Shown: one piece after another, positions 50,917 through 60,593 of the stretch
Layout of the letters: every line of letters starts with the position of its first letter
Numbering within the stretch: position 1 is the first letter of the stretch
Assembly: GCF_014695385.1 (NCBI RefSeq)
Contig: NZ_JACJOD010000006.1
Coordinates: 620,001-684,000, forward strand
DNA length: 64,000 nt
Source of the DNA: Trichocoleus sp. FACHB-46
Lineage (GTDB): Bacteria > Cyanobacteriota > Cyanobacteriia > FACHB-46
Reading direction: 5' to 3'
Position numbers and translations under genes: made by a program
The notes under the pieces: generated by a model
Seen by the model: the letters and a program-made list of their open reading frames with translations, nothing else
What the model was told of the DNA's origin: nothing
The model's database searches: none

Positions 50917-52287
50917 TTAGTAAGGAGAAGGGTTGGGTTGAACGGGGACGTTGAGTAACTTAGCGATCGTGCCATAGAGCCGTTTGGCGAGAACGGTGTT
51001 GGCTTCATCGGTAAGATGAACTGTATCTACGAAAGCTTGACTGGGGAAGTTGTTATAAAGGTTGTACAGGTTCAGCGTGGTGACAGTTTTGGGAAATTCT
51101 TTCTGAACTTGTAGTGCTGCTTGCTCGATCTCGGTGTAACCTGCTTTGACCCGTTGGCTGTAGGTAGCTCCTAGAGCCTGCTGAATTTTGGCTTCTTCTG
51201 AAGAGCGGTTTTTGCCAGTCCGACTGGTGACTTCTGGTTGAACTGCCACAATTAAAGGGATTTTGGCAGCGGTTGCGAGTCGGGCCATTTGCTGGAGATG
51301 GCTGCGGTAACGCTCAGCTCGCCGCTCCACCTCTGTTGGCTCACTGGGGAGTTGTTCAACTAAGGGAGCATTATTGTTAGCAGCTACCAAGCTGAGTTCA
51401 TCTACTGAAGGCTGAGGCTTAATCAACCAGTACTGAATTCCTTTAACTAAATAAGACTGAGTAAACAAATTACTCAACTGCTGAGTGAGGTGCGTATAAA
51501 AGTGACGTGGCGCATCTTCTAGTAGTGCTTCGGCTCCAGGGATGGTCACTCCTTCTTCAGTGCTGGGCAGCAGCAAGTCTCGGTATCCGTCCACAACCAC
51601 AATGATGTCGGGTTGATACGTTAGAACTTGCATTGCTAGCTGAGCTACTTCGTTACCGGAAGCATAACCAGGGACAGCGGCATTAATCACGCGATATTGC
51701 CCGTCGCGAATCCGGGGCGGCAACGTTAGAGCTTTGTCAACTTCTTCTTTGTAGTACGGTAAAACGTCTGGGCGGAATTTTTCTGGGTTGCGTTTTTGCT
51801 GCGCGACTTGCTGATTGAGGCTGGCTTCTAACTTGTGGGCAAATGTAGTTTGGTTAGTCGAGCTCATTTGTCCAAAGGCAGTAGAGCCACCTAACAGAAA
51901 AATTCGTGTCTCACCTTTGGGCTTGGCAACAGGTACAGGGCGATCGCTGCGAAACCCTTGCTCGTTAATCCGCCAAAACTGACTTTGCTGTTTACCGACA
52001 AGTTTGTAGCCCGTCGCTAAACTAGGCTTTGCTGCTAGCTGTCCTGCGATGGGCAAACCATCATAAGGCTGCTGACTCGCATCCAGAAACCTAAGGCCGT
52101 AGGCTGTGGCTTTGGTTGGTTTACCCTGATAAGCTGCCAATTCATTACTTTGTCCTGTCACACCGACAAAGGTGCGGACCAAAAACTCTAGGACAATGAG
52201 CACAAGAGGCAGTGTGAGTAAGGTGATCAGGGGCCAAGAGAGCCGACGTTGTTTCCGGTAAGCAGATCTACGGCTAGGCCTAAACAT
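50917..52287 (-). CDS. membrane-anchored SGNH/GDSL-hydrolase-like protein
   Basis: The 456-residue protein has one N-terminal membrane helix (LITLLTLPLVLIVLEFLV) after a basic tail and an extracytoplasmic SGNH-like domain. Block I is LLGGSTAFGQ with the nucleophile Ser, block II has NAAVPGYASGNE with Gly, and block V is VDTVHLTDEANTVLA, with Asp and His. Block III is IIVVVDGYRDLLLP, where the usual Asn is not found, so catalytic oxyanion stabilisation may differ. The ATG at 52287 is preferred, with GAGGAAAG upstream; a start at 52311 is possible. Such proteins often acetylate or deacylate cell-wall or exopolysaccharides. Confidence 0.8.
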   Translation of the reverse strand: MFRPSRRSAYRKQRRLSWPLITLLTLPLVLIVLEFLVRTFVGVTGQSNELAAYQGKPTKATAYGLRFLDASQQPYDGLPIAGQLAAKPSLATGYKLVGKQQSQFWRINEQGFRSDRPVPVAKPKGETRIFLLGGSTAFGQMSSTNQTTFAHKLEASLNQQVAQQKRNPEKFRPDVLPYYKEEVDKALTLPPRIRDGQYRVINAAVPGYASGNEVAQLAMQVLTYQPDIIVVVDGYRDLLLPSTEEGVTIPGAEALLEDAPRHFYTHLTQQLSNLFTQSYLVKGIQYWLIKPQPSVDELSLVAANNNAPLVEQLPSEPTEVERRAERYRSHLQQMARLATAAKIPLIVAVQPEVTSRTGKNRSSEEAKIQQALGATYSQRVKAGYTEIEQAALQVQKEFPKTVTTLNLYNLYNNFPSQAFVDTVHLTDEANTVLAKRLYGTIAKLLNVPVQPNPSPY

Positions 52288-52670
52288 CAAGTACTTTCCT
52301 CGTAATACCAATAGTAGTGACCCGTGCTTGCCTGGTGGAGCGAATTGCTATCAGCAAACACTGTAGTCCGAAATTGCACATTCAAGAAGAGTTACACCCC
52401 TAGGGCCAGAAGGTCAAGGTTTGATCTAAGTTCCCGGCAGTTATCCATACCTCTGCAAGGGTTGCTGCTCTGAAACCGGAAAGACCCAGTAGGAATCACA
52501 GGCGCAAGCATGAATTGGAGTCTTGATCGCCAAGGCAATGAGGAACGACCGATAGTAGCACCCCGAATCAACTTTTTCGAACAGGCGCTACGGTTCTGAT
52601 AAGCTATTGAGGCTGATGGCGGCTATCGATTACGCTGACAGCGATCGCCCAACCAACCTCGACTACAGAC
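52288..52670. other. divergent intergenic region
   Basis: This 383-base region lies between the SGNH gene and the phosphatase gene, transcribed divergently. No ORF, repeat or RNA gene is recognised in it. Confidence 0.4.
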
Positions 52671-53177
52671 ATGCCTTACAAACTGCTCTTCGTTTGTCTG
52701 GGTAACATCTGCCGCTCGCCCTCGGCAGAAAAAATCATGAACCACCTAATTGAGCAAGCAGGGTTGGGACATGAAATTATTTGTGACTCTGCTGGAACTT
52801 CGAGTTATCACATTGGCAGTGTCCCCGATCGCCGCATGACCGCGGCCGCTAAGCAGCGAGGGATTGCCCTTGCAGGTCAAGCTCGACAATTTCAAAAATC
52901 AGATTTCGAAGCGTTTGACTTGATCTTGGCGATGGATCAAGAAAACTATCAGGATATTCTGGCGCTTGATTCAACTGGAATGTATCGCGATCGCGTGCGC
53001 TTGATGTGTGACTTTTGCACGCAGTATCCAGAGCGGGAAGTTCCCGATCCCTACTACGGGGGCACGGAAGGTTTTAATCACGTGATCGATCTGCTATTGG
53101 ATGCTTGTGGCGGCTTGTTGCAGCATCTGGTGACAACCCAAAAATTGGCTGCTCCCACCTCTAAACTCCAACCCTAG
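52671..53177 (+). CDS. low-molecular-weight protein-tyrosine phosphatase
   Basis: A 168-residue phosphatase of the Wzb/Etp/YwlE type. The loop CLGNICRS at the N-terminus holds the nucleophilic Cys and Arg, and VPDPYYGG near 120-127 has the catalytic acid Asp. Substrates may be tyrosine or arginine kinases (for example in polysaccharide export), but none is nearby. It converges on the response-regulator gene 20 bases away. Confidence 0.92.
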   Translation: MPYKLLFVCLGNICRSPSAEKIMNHLIEQAGLGHEIICDSAGTSSYHIGSVPDRRMTAAAKQRGIALAGQARQFQKSDFEAFDLILAMDQENYQDILALDSTGMYRDRVRLMCDFCTQYPEREVPDPYYGGTEGFNHVIDLLLDACGGLLQHLVTTQKLAAPTSKLQP

Positions 53178-53197
53178 GAGAAAAAGTTTAGAGAGTT

Positions 53198-53881
53198 TCA
53201 GTGCATCAACCCGTGTTCCATCACAAACCGAACTAACTCCGCCCGGTTATTAGTTTCAGTTTTGCGTAATAAGCTGCTGACATGTTTTTCCACCGTACGA
53301 GGGCTGAGGTGGAGGCGATGACCAATTTGAATATTCGACAGACCATCCGCCAAGAGTTGCAGCACTTCTTGCTCTCGCTCCGTCAAGCTCACCGTTGAGA
53401 GCGCTGGCGTGGGGGTAAACTTAGCAGTTGCATTGGTCTTTTCGGCTGAAAGCTCTGCTTCTTGATGTCGCGATCGCCACTCAGCATGAATCATTTCCGC
53501 TTGAATCATCTGCGATCGTTCTAGCAAGTTGCGAACGACGGCTCCCAATTCATCCAAGTCGAAGGGTTTGGGTAAGTACAGATCGCACCCTAGCTGATAG
53601 CCCCGAATGCGTTCTTGAATATCAGTGCGAGCAGTGAGAAAAATAACGGGCAACAGTCGAAACTCTACCTTTTGTCGAACTCGTCTGACTAGCTCGTAGC
53701 CATCCATCCGAGGCATGGTAATATCGGTCACAATCAGATGAGGCTGGTACTCATCAACCAGCGCTAGCGCCTCCTGACCATTCTCAGCCGCAACGACTGA
53801 ATAACCAGAGAGTTCGAGATAATCGCTGATGGACAGGCGAGTACCGATATCATCATCAGCAACAAGAATCATCAAAGGCAT
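53198..53881 (-). CDS. NarL-type response regulator, Rre1/Ycf29-like
   Basis: The 227-residue regulator has a receiver domain (about 1-120) with phospho-acceptor Asp53 (IVTDITMP), acidic Asp9-11 and Lys of LPKPFDLDE, a 40-residue linker, and a LuxR/NarL helix-turn-helix (LTEREQEVLQLLADGLSNIQIGHRLHLSPRTVEKHVSSLL). The linker and N-terminal receiver resemble Rre1/Ycf29 (Synechocystis slr1783), the partner of Hik34/Hik2-type kinases in heat, salt and light response. That subgroup call is from memory. No kinase is adjacent. Confidence 0.88.
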   Translation of the reverse strand: MPLMILVADDDIGTRLSISDYLELSGYSVVAAENGQEALALVDEYQPHLIVTDITMPRMDGYELVRRVRQKVEFRLLPVIFLTARTDIQERIRGYQLGCDLYLPKPFDLDELGAVVRNLLERSQMIQAEMIHAEWRSRHQEAELSAEKTNATAKFTPTPALSTVSLTEREQEVLQLLADGLSNIQIGHRLHLSPRTVEKHVSSLLRKTETNNRAELVRFVMEHGLMH

Positions 53882-54871
53882 GGGTAGCTAGCACATGAAC
53901 GCTTAGGTTTAGGACAAATACAGCTCTTTAAAGATGGGCCTACGATACTAAAAAATAATCACAGAGGGTGAGTTTAAAGCAATCAAAGTGGTTTTCCTAC
54001 TATTAAGGATACTGAGTGGAAGCTGATTATGCCGAAATGAGACTGAGCCCTTAGATGCAGTTTCCTGAACTCCAGCGATCGCTCTCCCAGAGAGCACTTA
54101 ACCAATCCGTATCTCAAATTACAAACCACAACTACCTGAATTGTATCTCTTTGTCTTGAATGATTTGGGTCGTCTTTGCAGAGATTGTATCAAGCTTGCC
54201 CTTTATCGCTTTCAGCCTTAGGCATTCCGAGTTCTGTTTGCCTGTGGAGGGCCGTTGTGATCAGTCAAGAGCAACGGAACAACATGAGACTCAAGGCGAT
54301 TCGTTACTTTATCTTAGCCTTTGATCCCAGAAATCTTAGCTGAGCTTTAGCCTTTGCATCGGGTTTGGCTCTGGCTGTCCAGTGAGCACAGGTCAAAGTA
54401 AATTTTGACGCAAACGCCACATTCTGGCTTCATCTTTAAGGGTGACTACCTGCAACTCCAACACTTTTCGCTGCTGTTCTGGGCCAATCTTGTACAAAAG
54501 AGATTTTAGTCAAAAATTCTTAGGATGTATCCTTGCTTAGCACTGAATAAAACTTAGTGCCGTGGGATATAGAGCAGTTTTGTGATGGGTCAGAGAATGG
54601 TCTTTGGTCCTAAATTAAGTAGAGGTGGGCGCTGGCTGAAACCCAGACTAGTTAAACTATGTTGCACTACGTTAAAAGTTTAATCGGTTCAATAAATACC
54701 AAAAAATACTAACAAACTGGAGTATTGATTACTCCAGGAAAAGAGATGCACTTTTGCAGTTTAGATAGATATAAACTGGATTTTGAACTATCAGCGTGGA
54801 AAATAACCACTCAAAGATAGAATGGTGAAGCTTGCTTCTAGCAAGTATTGATTTTCAACCTGATTCTGCTC
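53882..54871. other. long intergenic region upstream of purC
   Basis: This 990-base region between rre1-like and purC has no ORF over 60 codons with coding character. It contains one HIP1 site near 54076 and a possible short decayed frame on the minus strand (54393-54497). I found no tRNA or known sRNA. Confidence 0.45.
54393..54497 (-). pseudogene. possible short relic of a coding region
   Basis: On the minus strand a frame from the TTG at 54497 to TGA at 54393 encodes about 34 residues that look like real helical protein (IGPEQQRKVLELQVVTL, then KDEARMWRLRQNLL). The frame is closed upstream by a TGA six codons before that TTG, and the start has no ribosome binding site. It may be the C-terminal relic of a gene, or an uncharacterised short gene. 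Confidence 0.25.
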
Positions 54872-55630
54872 ATGTTTGCGCGCCAAAAGCTCTACGAAGG
54901 CAAAGCTAAAATTGTCTACGCCACCGATGATCCCGATGTTTTTCTCACCCACTTTAAGAACGACGCGACGGCATTTAATGCCCAAAAGCGGGGACAAATT
55001 GCTGGTAAAGGTGAAATTAACGCTGCTATCTCTGGTCATCTGTTTCAGCTGCTAGAAGCCAACAGTATCCCTACCCACTTTATCGATCGCCCCACCGCTG
55101 AAGATATGCGAGTCAAGGCGGTAAAAATTATTCCTCTGGAAGTGGTAGTCAGGAACATTGCAGCCGGGAGCCTCTGTCAACAAACTGGGTTGGAATTGGG
55201 TGCGGTTTTGAAGCAGCCCCTTGTGGAGTTCTACTACAAGAACGATGCTCTAGGGGATCCACTGCTGACTCGCGATCGCCTTTTGTTGCTAGAACTGGCT
55301 ACGCCGGAACAGCTAGACCAGCTCCAACAAATGGCGCTGCGGATTAACGAGCTACTATCAGCTTTTTTTCAGCAGTGTGGCATTACTCTGGTGGACTTCA
55401 AGTTGGAGTTTGGCTTAGACCGCAATCAGCAAATTCTCTTGGCTGACGAAATTAGCCCAGATACTTGTCGGCTTTGGGACCAAGGGGAAACTGATCCAGA
55501 CCGTCGGGTGATGGATAAAGACCGCTTCCGGCGTGACTTAGGCGATGTGGAAGGTGCTTACCAAAGGGTGCTAGAACGGGTGCTTAACCAGCCAGTTCAG
55601 CCACTAGTTCAAGAACCAGTGCAAGAGTGA
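54872..55630 (+). CDS. purC: phosphoribosylaminoimidazole-succinocarboxamide synthase
   Basis: PurC (SAICAR synthetase) catalyses the ATP-dependent addition of aspartate in purine synthesis. The 252-residue protein has KLYEGKAKIVYATDDP, the ATP-binding VVVRNIAAGSL, DFKLEFGL, and LADEISPDTCRLWD. The ATG at 54872 gives MFARQKLYEGKAK; eight extra codons from a TTG at 54848 are not needed. Its C-terminus has a short proline-rich tail. It precedes the Omp85 gene by 120 bases, the common order in cyanobacteria. Confidence 0.96.
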   Translation: MFARQKLYEGKAKIVYATDDPDVFLTHFKNDATAFNAQKRGQIAGKGEINAAISGHLFQLLEANSIPTHFIDRPTAEDMRVKAVKIIPLEVVVRNIAAGSLCQQTGLELGAVLKQPLVEFYYKNDALGDPLLTRDRLLLLELATPEQLDQLQQMALRINELLSAFFQQCGITLVDFKLEFGLDRNQQILLADEISPDTCRLWDQGETDPDRRVMDKDRFRRDLGDVEGAYQRVLERVLNQPVQPLVQEPVQE

Positions 55631-55750
55631 GAGTCACGAATGGGGTAAAATTTCCCCATTTGCTTGGTTTAGCGGGATTCCCTTCTCAACCCAATTCCCT
55701 AATGTCTTTAACAACTTAGGCCAGCCTAAGTTAGAGCCTGGTGTGTGGAA

Positions 55751-58159
55751 ATGCCAAATCACGTGAACACAATGCGCTTATCTCCGGTCTTAGTAGCAAT
55801 TATTGCCGCTTCAGCAACCTTGAACCTGTCTACTCCTGCCAGAGGGCAAACCTCTGCACCTACGAAAGCAGGGGTCGAGTCCTCTAAGGATGTCAAGGTT
55901 GTTGCTACCAGCCCAACTGCGGCAGCAGACGTCTTGAAGCCAGCTTCGTTACCCGCGATCGCGATTAGTTTGGAGACGGCAAAGCCAGGGGCTGTATTGG
56001 CTAGTAATAGCGTTGTAGTGCCAACCGTTAGTGAACCGGAAGTTTTTCCAGCCGAGTTTCGGGCTCAAGCTCCTACCTCGTCGCCGACTTCACCTACTGA
56101 AACGCCTACCGAGACCACACCAACTGAGATTGCGCCCACCGAAATTACGCCAACTAACATAGAGTTGGACTCCACTCAAGAAACGCCCCCTGCACCAGGT
56201 GGGCCACCCCCAGGAACGGCGACTCCAGAGCAAGAAACGCCCAACGAAATTCAACTGGATGGAACACCAGCGCCTGGTCCAAGTATTGATTTCAACCTTC
56301 CTCCCCAAACTCCGACAACTCCGACCACCCCAGCCAATGGAGCTGAGGATGGCACCAACGGAGAAACTCAAGCTGCCCCTGAGCAAGCAGAACCCCGCGT
56401 TTTAGTCGCCGAAGTGGTGGTTCAAGGTGTCACCGGAGAACTAGAGGACGAAGTTTACAACGCGATTCGGACTCGCCCGGGACGGACAACCACGCGATCG
56501 CAATTGCAAGAAGACATTAATGCTGTGTTCGCTACCGGATTCTTCTCTAGCGTGCGAGCCAATCCCTCAGATACACCGCTAGGGGTTCGTGTCACCTTTG
56601 ATGTCCAAGCGAATCCAGTTCTGAATTCTGTACGGGTAGAGGGCAATCAAGTTCTGCCCCAAAGCGTCGTCGATGACATTTTTAAGGAGCAGTACGGTAG
56701 TATTCTCAACTTGCGTCGCTTCCAAGAAGGCGTCAAAGAAGTCAATAAGTGGTACCAAGACAAAGGTTATGTCCTGGCCCAAGTGATTGATACGCCCCAG
56801 GTGGCGGAAAACGGCACGGTGACTCTAGCCGTGGCTGAAGGCGTGGTTGAAGATGTTCAGGTTAAGTTCCTGAACAAAGACGGTGAGGAAACCAACGATG
56901 AGGGTGAGCCCGTTCGAGGCCGTACTCGCGACTTTATCATCACCCGTGAGTTTGCCCTCAAGCCAGGAGATGTGTTTAACCGGACTCAGGCTGAGAAGGA
57001 CTTACAGCGCGTCTATGGCCTAGGGATTTTTGAAGATGTGCGGCTGTCTCTCAATCCGGGGCAAGACCCCCGCAAAGTAGTCGTGGTTGCCAATGTCACT
57101 GAGCGCAGCACGGGCTCTGCTGGAGCGGCCCTAGGTATTAGTTCTGCCAGTGGCTTATTTGGTAGTGTGAGCTACCAACAGCAAAACTTGGGTGGCAATA
57201 ACCAAAAATTCAATGCTGAAGTGCAGGTAGGCCAGCGGGAGTTGCTGTTTGATGTCAGCTTTACGGACCCTTGGATTGCGGGTGATCCTTACCGAACTTC
57301 CTACACGCTCAATGTTTTCAACCGCCGATCGCTCTCTTTAATCTTTGACGGGGGCGAACCGGAAGTGGAATTGCCTAACGGCGATCGCCCCCGGATTGAC
57401 CGTTTGGGCGGTGGTATTACCTTTACCCGTCCACTCAGCCGTGATGTTTTTGCCGATTCTGAATGGACCGCTTCAGCTGGTTTGCAATACCAGCGCGTCT
57501 CAGTTCGTGACTCGGATCGAGAGATCACCCCATTCGATGAACTAGGGAATCAACTCAGCTTTAGTGATGACGGATCAGATAATTTGCTCACGGCTCAACT
57601 GGGCTTAGTCCGCGATCGCCGGAACAATCGACTGCGGCCTACCAGCGGTTCTCTTTTACGGTTTGGCACTGAGCAATCGATCCCGATTGGTGGCATTTTC
57701 TTCAATCGCCTCCGGGGTAGCTACAGCTACTACATTCCAGTCGATTACACCAAGTTTGCGGCAGGTCCAGAAGCGCTGGCTTTTAACGTCCAAGCAGGTA
57801 CAGTCATTGGCGATTTACCTCCTTATGAGGCGTTCGCTTTAGGCGGTAGTAACTCGGTGCGAGGCTTTGATGAAGGCGATGTCGGGAGTGGTCGTAGCTT
57901 TATTCAAGCCACCGCTGAGTATCGCTTCCCGCTTTTCTCCATTCTAGGTGGGGCACTATTTCTAGACTACGCTACTGATCTAGGTTCTGGCTCCAGCGTT
58001 CCTGGAGATCCGGCGGGCGTTCGGGGTAAACCTGGTAGTGGTTTAGGATATGGTGTAGGCGTCAGAATTCAATCACCTTTAGGCCCAATCCGAATTGATT
58101 ACGGCTTTAATGATGACGGCAACAGTCGTCTGCACTTCGGTATTGGAGAACGGTTCTAA
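55751..58159 (+). CDS. bamA: Omp85/BamA outer-membrane protein assembly factor
   Basis: The protein inserts beta-barrel proteins into the outer membrane and is the ancestor of plastid Toc75. The 802 residues include an N-terminal signal segment (about 10-35), a long Pro/Thr-rich linker (100-218) with imperfect repeats, three POTRA domains at about 219-289, 291-366 and 367-453, and a beta barrel (about 458-804) with the VRGF-type loop SNSVRGFDEGD and C-terminal F. Positions are numbered from the upstream GTG at 55745; the ATG at 55751 is the likely start. It precedes lpxC by 25 bases, so outer-membrane protein and lipid-A-type synthesis are linked. Confidence 0.95.
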   Translation: MPNHVNTMRLSPVLVAIIAASATLNLSTPARGQTSAPTKAGVESSKDVKVVATSPTAAADVLKPASLPAIAISLETAKPGAVLASNSVVVPTVSEPEVFPAEFRAQAPTSSPTSPTETPTETTPTEIAPTEITPTNIELDSTQETPPAPGGPPPGTATPEQETPNEIQLDGTPAPGPSIDFNLPPQTPTTPTTPANGAEDGTNGETQAAPEQAEPRVLVAEVVVQGVTGELEDEVYNAIRTRPGRTTTRSQLQEDINAVFATGFFSSVRANPSDTPLGVRVTFDVQANPVLNSVRVEGNQVLPQSVVDDIFKEQYGSILNLRRFQEGVKEVNKWYQDKGYVLAQVIDTPQVAENGTVTLAVAEGVVEDVQVKFLNKDGEETNDEGEPVRGRTRDFIITREFALKPGDVFNRTQAEKDLQRVYGLGIFEDVRLSLNPGQDPRKVVVVANVTERSTGSAGAALGISSASGLFGSVSYQQQNLGGNNQKFNAEVQVGQRELLFDVSFTDPWIAGDPYRTSYTLNVFNRRSLSLIFDGGEPEVELPNGDRPRIDRLGGGITFTRPLSRDVFADSEWTASAGLQYQRVSVRDSDREITPFDELGNQLSFSDDGSDNLLTAQLGLVRDRRNNRLRPTSGSLLRFGTEQSIPIGGIFFNRLRGSYSYYIPVDYTKFAAGPEALAFNVQAGTVIGDLPPYEAFALGGSNSVRGFDEGDVGSGRSFIQATAEYRFPLFSILGGALFLDYATDLGSGSSVPGDPAGVRGKPGSGLGYGVGVRIQSPLGPIRIDYGFNDDGNSRLHFGIGERF

Positions 58160-58183
58160 AGTTACCATCCATTCAAGGTCACG

Positions 58184-59095
58184 ATGCTTTCAGAGCCTAA
58201 AAACGTCCCGCTATCAGCATCACCGAGTCCGCTATCGGCCCCTGTAGCGCTAACTTCTGGACAACAGCAGACCTTGAAAAATGAGTTTGTTTGTTCTGGA
58301 GTAGGTTTGCACCTGGGGCTAAAAACTCAGGTGCGAGTGTTGCCTGCTGCTGAAAATCAAGGTCGCGTCTTTGTCCGGGTCGATTTAGCAAACGCCCCTG
58401 AGGTTGCTGCATCTGTGACATCGGTGCATGAAACAACGCTGTCTACAGAACTGGCCCAGGGAGAAGCTAAAGTCAGAACGGTAGAGCATCTGCTAGCAGC
58501 TTTGGCGGGTCTGGGAGTTGATAATGTCCGGATTGAAATTGATGGTCCTGAAGTTCCCCTACTCGATGGCTCCGCTCAGAGCTGGGTAGAAGCGATCGCC
58601 CAAGCAGGCATTGTTGCTCAAACAGCAGCTAGGCAAACCTACACTTTGAGCGAACCCATTTGGGTTTACCAGGGCGATGCGTTTGTGGCAGCATTGCCAG
58701 CCCCAGCGTTGCGATTTACTTATGGCATTGACTTTGATTTACCTGCCATTGGCAATCAATGGCACAGCTGGTCTCCGGACCAGGAAAATTTCGCTGAGGC
58801 GATCGCAGCGGCTCGTACCTTTGGCTTGGCGCACCAAATTGAACACTTACAAGCCAATGGTTTAATTAAAGGTGGCACCCTAGAAAATGCCTTAGTTTGT
58901 GGAACTGAAGGATGGCTTAACCCTCCCTTAAGATTTTCAAATGAGCCAGCGCGTCATAAACTTTTAGATTTAGTAGGGGATTTAAGTTTGTTAAATTTAT
59001 TTCCCCAGGCTCACATTTTGGCTTACAAAGCTAGCCATCACTTACACACCCAACTGGCACAGTTGATAGCTCAAAGGATGAGAGATGAAGGATGA
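58184..59095 (+). CDS. lpxC: UDP-3-O-acyl-N-acetylglucosamine deacetylase
   Basis: LpxC is the committed, zinc-dependent step of lipid A synthesis. The 303-residue protein has [37 protein letters not shown] with a zinc His, [18 protein letters not shown], and [15 protein letters not shown] with the second zinc-ligand region. The last codons (RMRDEG) are encoded by an imperfect GGATGAGAGATGAAGGATGA repeat. It follows bamA by 25 bases and precedes fabZ by 93. Confidence 0.96.
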   Translation: MLSEPKNVPLSASPSPLSAPVALTSGQQQTLKNEFVCSGVGLHLGLKTQVRVLPAAENQGRVFVRVDLANAPEVAASVTSVHETTLSTELAQGEAKVRTVEHLLAALAGLGVDNVRIEIDGPEVPLLDGSAQSWVEAIAQAGIVAQTAARQTYTLSEPIWVYQGDAFVAALPAPALRFTYGIDFDLPAIGNQWHSWSPDQENFAEAIAAARTFGLAHQIEHLQANGLIKGGTLENALVCGTEGWLNPPLRFSNEPARHKLLDLVGDLSLLNLFPQAHILAYKASHHLHTQLAQLIAQRMRDEG

Positions 59096-59098
59096 ATC
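59078..59098. repeat. ATGAGG-type simple repeat at the 3' end of lpxC
   Basis: GGATGAGAGATGAAGGATGA is the reverse complement of a TCATCCTTCATCTCTCATCC motif, like the repeats before atpA and within thiL. It encodes the lpxC C-terminus and includes the stop codon. Confidence 0.5.
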
Positions 59099-59188
59099 TG
59101 GTGATTTTGTCTGGAATCTTGTATCTCGATCCAAATAGCTGCCTGACTGGAAAGCGCATCACATCCTTCACTACTGGCAAAACTACCC

Positions 59189-59713
59189 ATGTCCACCTTG
59201 ACTGATCTCAACACCACTGATGCCCCTAGCCATGTGGAGGCACAGGCCAATGGGAGCACCAAATCCTCTGACTCAACCAAGCCCATTTTGGCAATTGAGG
59301 ACATTCACAAGCTCCTGCCTCATCGTTATCCCTTCTCCCTGGTCGATCGCATTATCGAGTATGTACCAGGTGAGCGAGCTGTTGGGATCAAAAATGTCAC
59401 CTTTAACGAACCCCACTTTCAGGGGCACTTTCCTGGAAGACCGATCATGCCTGGTGTCTTGATCGTAGAAGCAATGGCCCAGGTAGGCGGTGTGGTCCTG
59501 ACTCAAATGTCGGACGTACAGGGCGGATTGTTCCTGTTTGCAGGCATCGATAAAGTTCGTTTCCGTCGTCCTGTAACTCCAGGAGACCAGTTGATCTTGA
59601 CAGTGGAACTGCTGTGCGTGAAGCGACGTCGTTTTGGTAAGATGCAGGGCCGAGCTGAAGTAGATGGTCAGCTAGTAGCCGAAGGCGAACTCATGTTTTC
59701 CTTGGTGGACTAA
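59189..59713 (+). CDS. fabZ: (3R)-hydroxymyristoyl-ACP dehydratase
   Basis: FabZ dehydrates 3-hydroxyacyl-ACP in fatty acid synthesis. The 174-residue protein has a disordered N-terminal tail of about 30 residues, then [15 protein letters not shown] with the active His, [20 protein letters not shown] with catalytic Glu, and [10 protein letters not shown]. It sits between lpxC and lpxA, as in many Gram-negatives, which balances acyl chains for lipid A with those for membrane phospholipids. Confidence 0.96.
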   Translation: MSTLTDLNTTDAPSHVEAQANGSTKSSDSTKPILAIEDIHKLLPHRYPFSLVDRIIEYVPGERAVGIKNVTFNEPHFQGHFPGRPIMPGVLIVEAMAQVGGVVLTQMSDVQGGLFLFAGIDKVRFRRPVTPGDQLILTVELLCVKRRRFGKMQGRAEVDGQLVAEGELMFSLVD

Positions 59714-59759
59714 TGCTCTGTACTCTTAAACTTTTGGGATGGTGCCTGGAGGCGCGCCC

Positions 59760-60590
59760 TTGACTACAACACTGATTCATCCAACAGCAGTTATTCATCC
59801 AGATGCTCAATTGCACTCGACTGTGCAAGTAGGGCCTTATGCCGTGATTGGGCCACAAGTCAAAGTCGGCCCTGATACCGTCATTGGTCCGCATGTGGTC
59901 CTAGATGGTCGGACGGAGATTGGGGCTCGCAATCACATTTTTCCGGGAGCCGCGATCGGTCTAGAGCCCCAAGACCTGAAATATGACGGCTCCGTGAGCT
60001 TAGTGCAAATTGGTGATGACAACCGCATTCGTGAGTTCGTCACCATTAATCGAGCGACACGGGCCGACGAAGTCACAGTGATTGGAAGTGGCAATCTGCT
60101 GATGGCCTATGTTCACGTTGGGCACAACTGCATGGTTGAAGACAACGTGATTATTTCCAATGCTGTCTCTCTGGGGGGACATGTCCACATTGAGTCACGG
60201 GCAGTGATTGGCGGTGTGGGTGGTATTCACCAGTTTGTGCATGTAGGGCGGCTAGCCATGGTCGGTGGCATGAGCCGAGTCACTAGAGATATCCCTCCCT
60301 ATATGCTGGTGGAGGGCAACCCCATCCGTGTCAGAACCCTCAACCAAGTGGGCTTAAAACGGGCTGGCATCGTAGATTTAGCCGATGGGCAAGTGTTTCA
60401 GTCTTTAAAAAAGGCGTTTCGCTTACTCTATCGTTCTGGCTTAACTCTAGAGCAGGCATTAGAAAAATTAGAGCTGTTGCCTGAGAATGAGCACCTACAG
60501 CATCTCTGTCGATTTCTGCAACTCTCGCAGTTAGAAGGGCGGCGTGGTCCCACTCCGGGGCGGCGCAAAGGTACGAGGAGCGAAGACTGA
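59760..60590 (+). CDS. lpxA: UDP-N-acetylglucosamine acyltransferase
   Basis: LpxA adds the first acyl chain to UDP-GlcNAc. It is a left-handed beta-helix of hexapeptide repeats (IHPTAVIHPDAQLHSTVQVG, then VIGPHVVLDG and others) with the catalytic His region AYVHVGHNCMVEDN, and a helical C-terminus. The TTG at 59760 is the better start, giving TTTLIHPTAVIHP, because GGAGG lies seven bases upstream at 59748-59752; an ATG at 59739 is in frame. It lies 46 bases after fabZ and three bases before lpxB. Confidence 0.95.
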   Translation: MTTTLIHPTAVIHPDAQLHSTVQVGPYAVIGPQVKVGPDTVIGPHVVLDGRTEIGARNHIFPGAAIGLEPQDLKYDGSVSLVQIGDDNRIREFVTINRATRADEVTVIGSGNLLMAYVHVGHNCMVEDNVIISNAVSLGGHVHIESRAVIGGVGGIHQFVHVGRLAMVGGMSRVTRDIPPYMLVEGNPIRVRTLNQVGLKRAGIVDLADGQVFQSLKKAFRLLYRSGLTLEQALEKLELLPENEHLQHLCRFLQLSQLEGRRGPTPGRRKGTRSED

Positions 60591-60593
60591 CGC

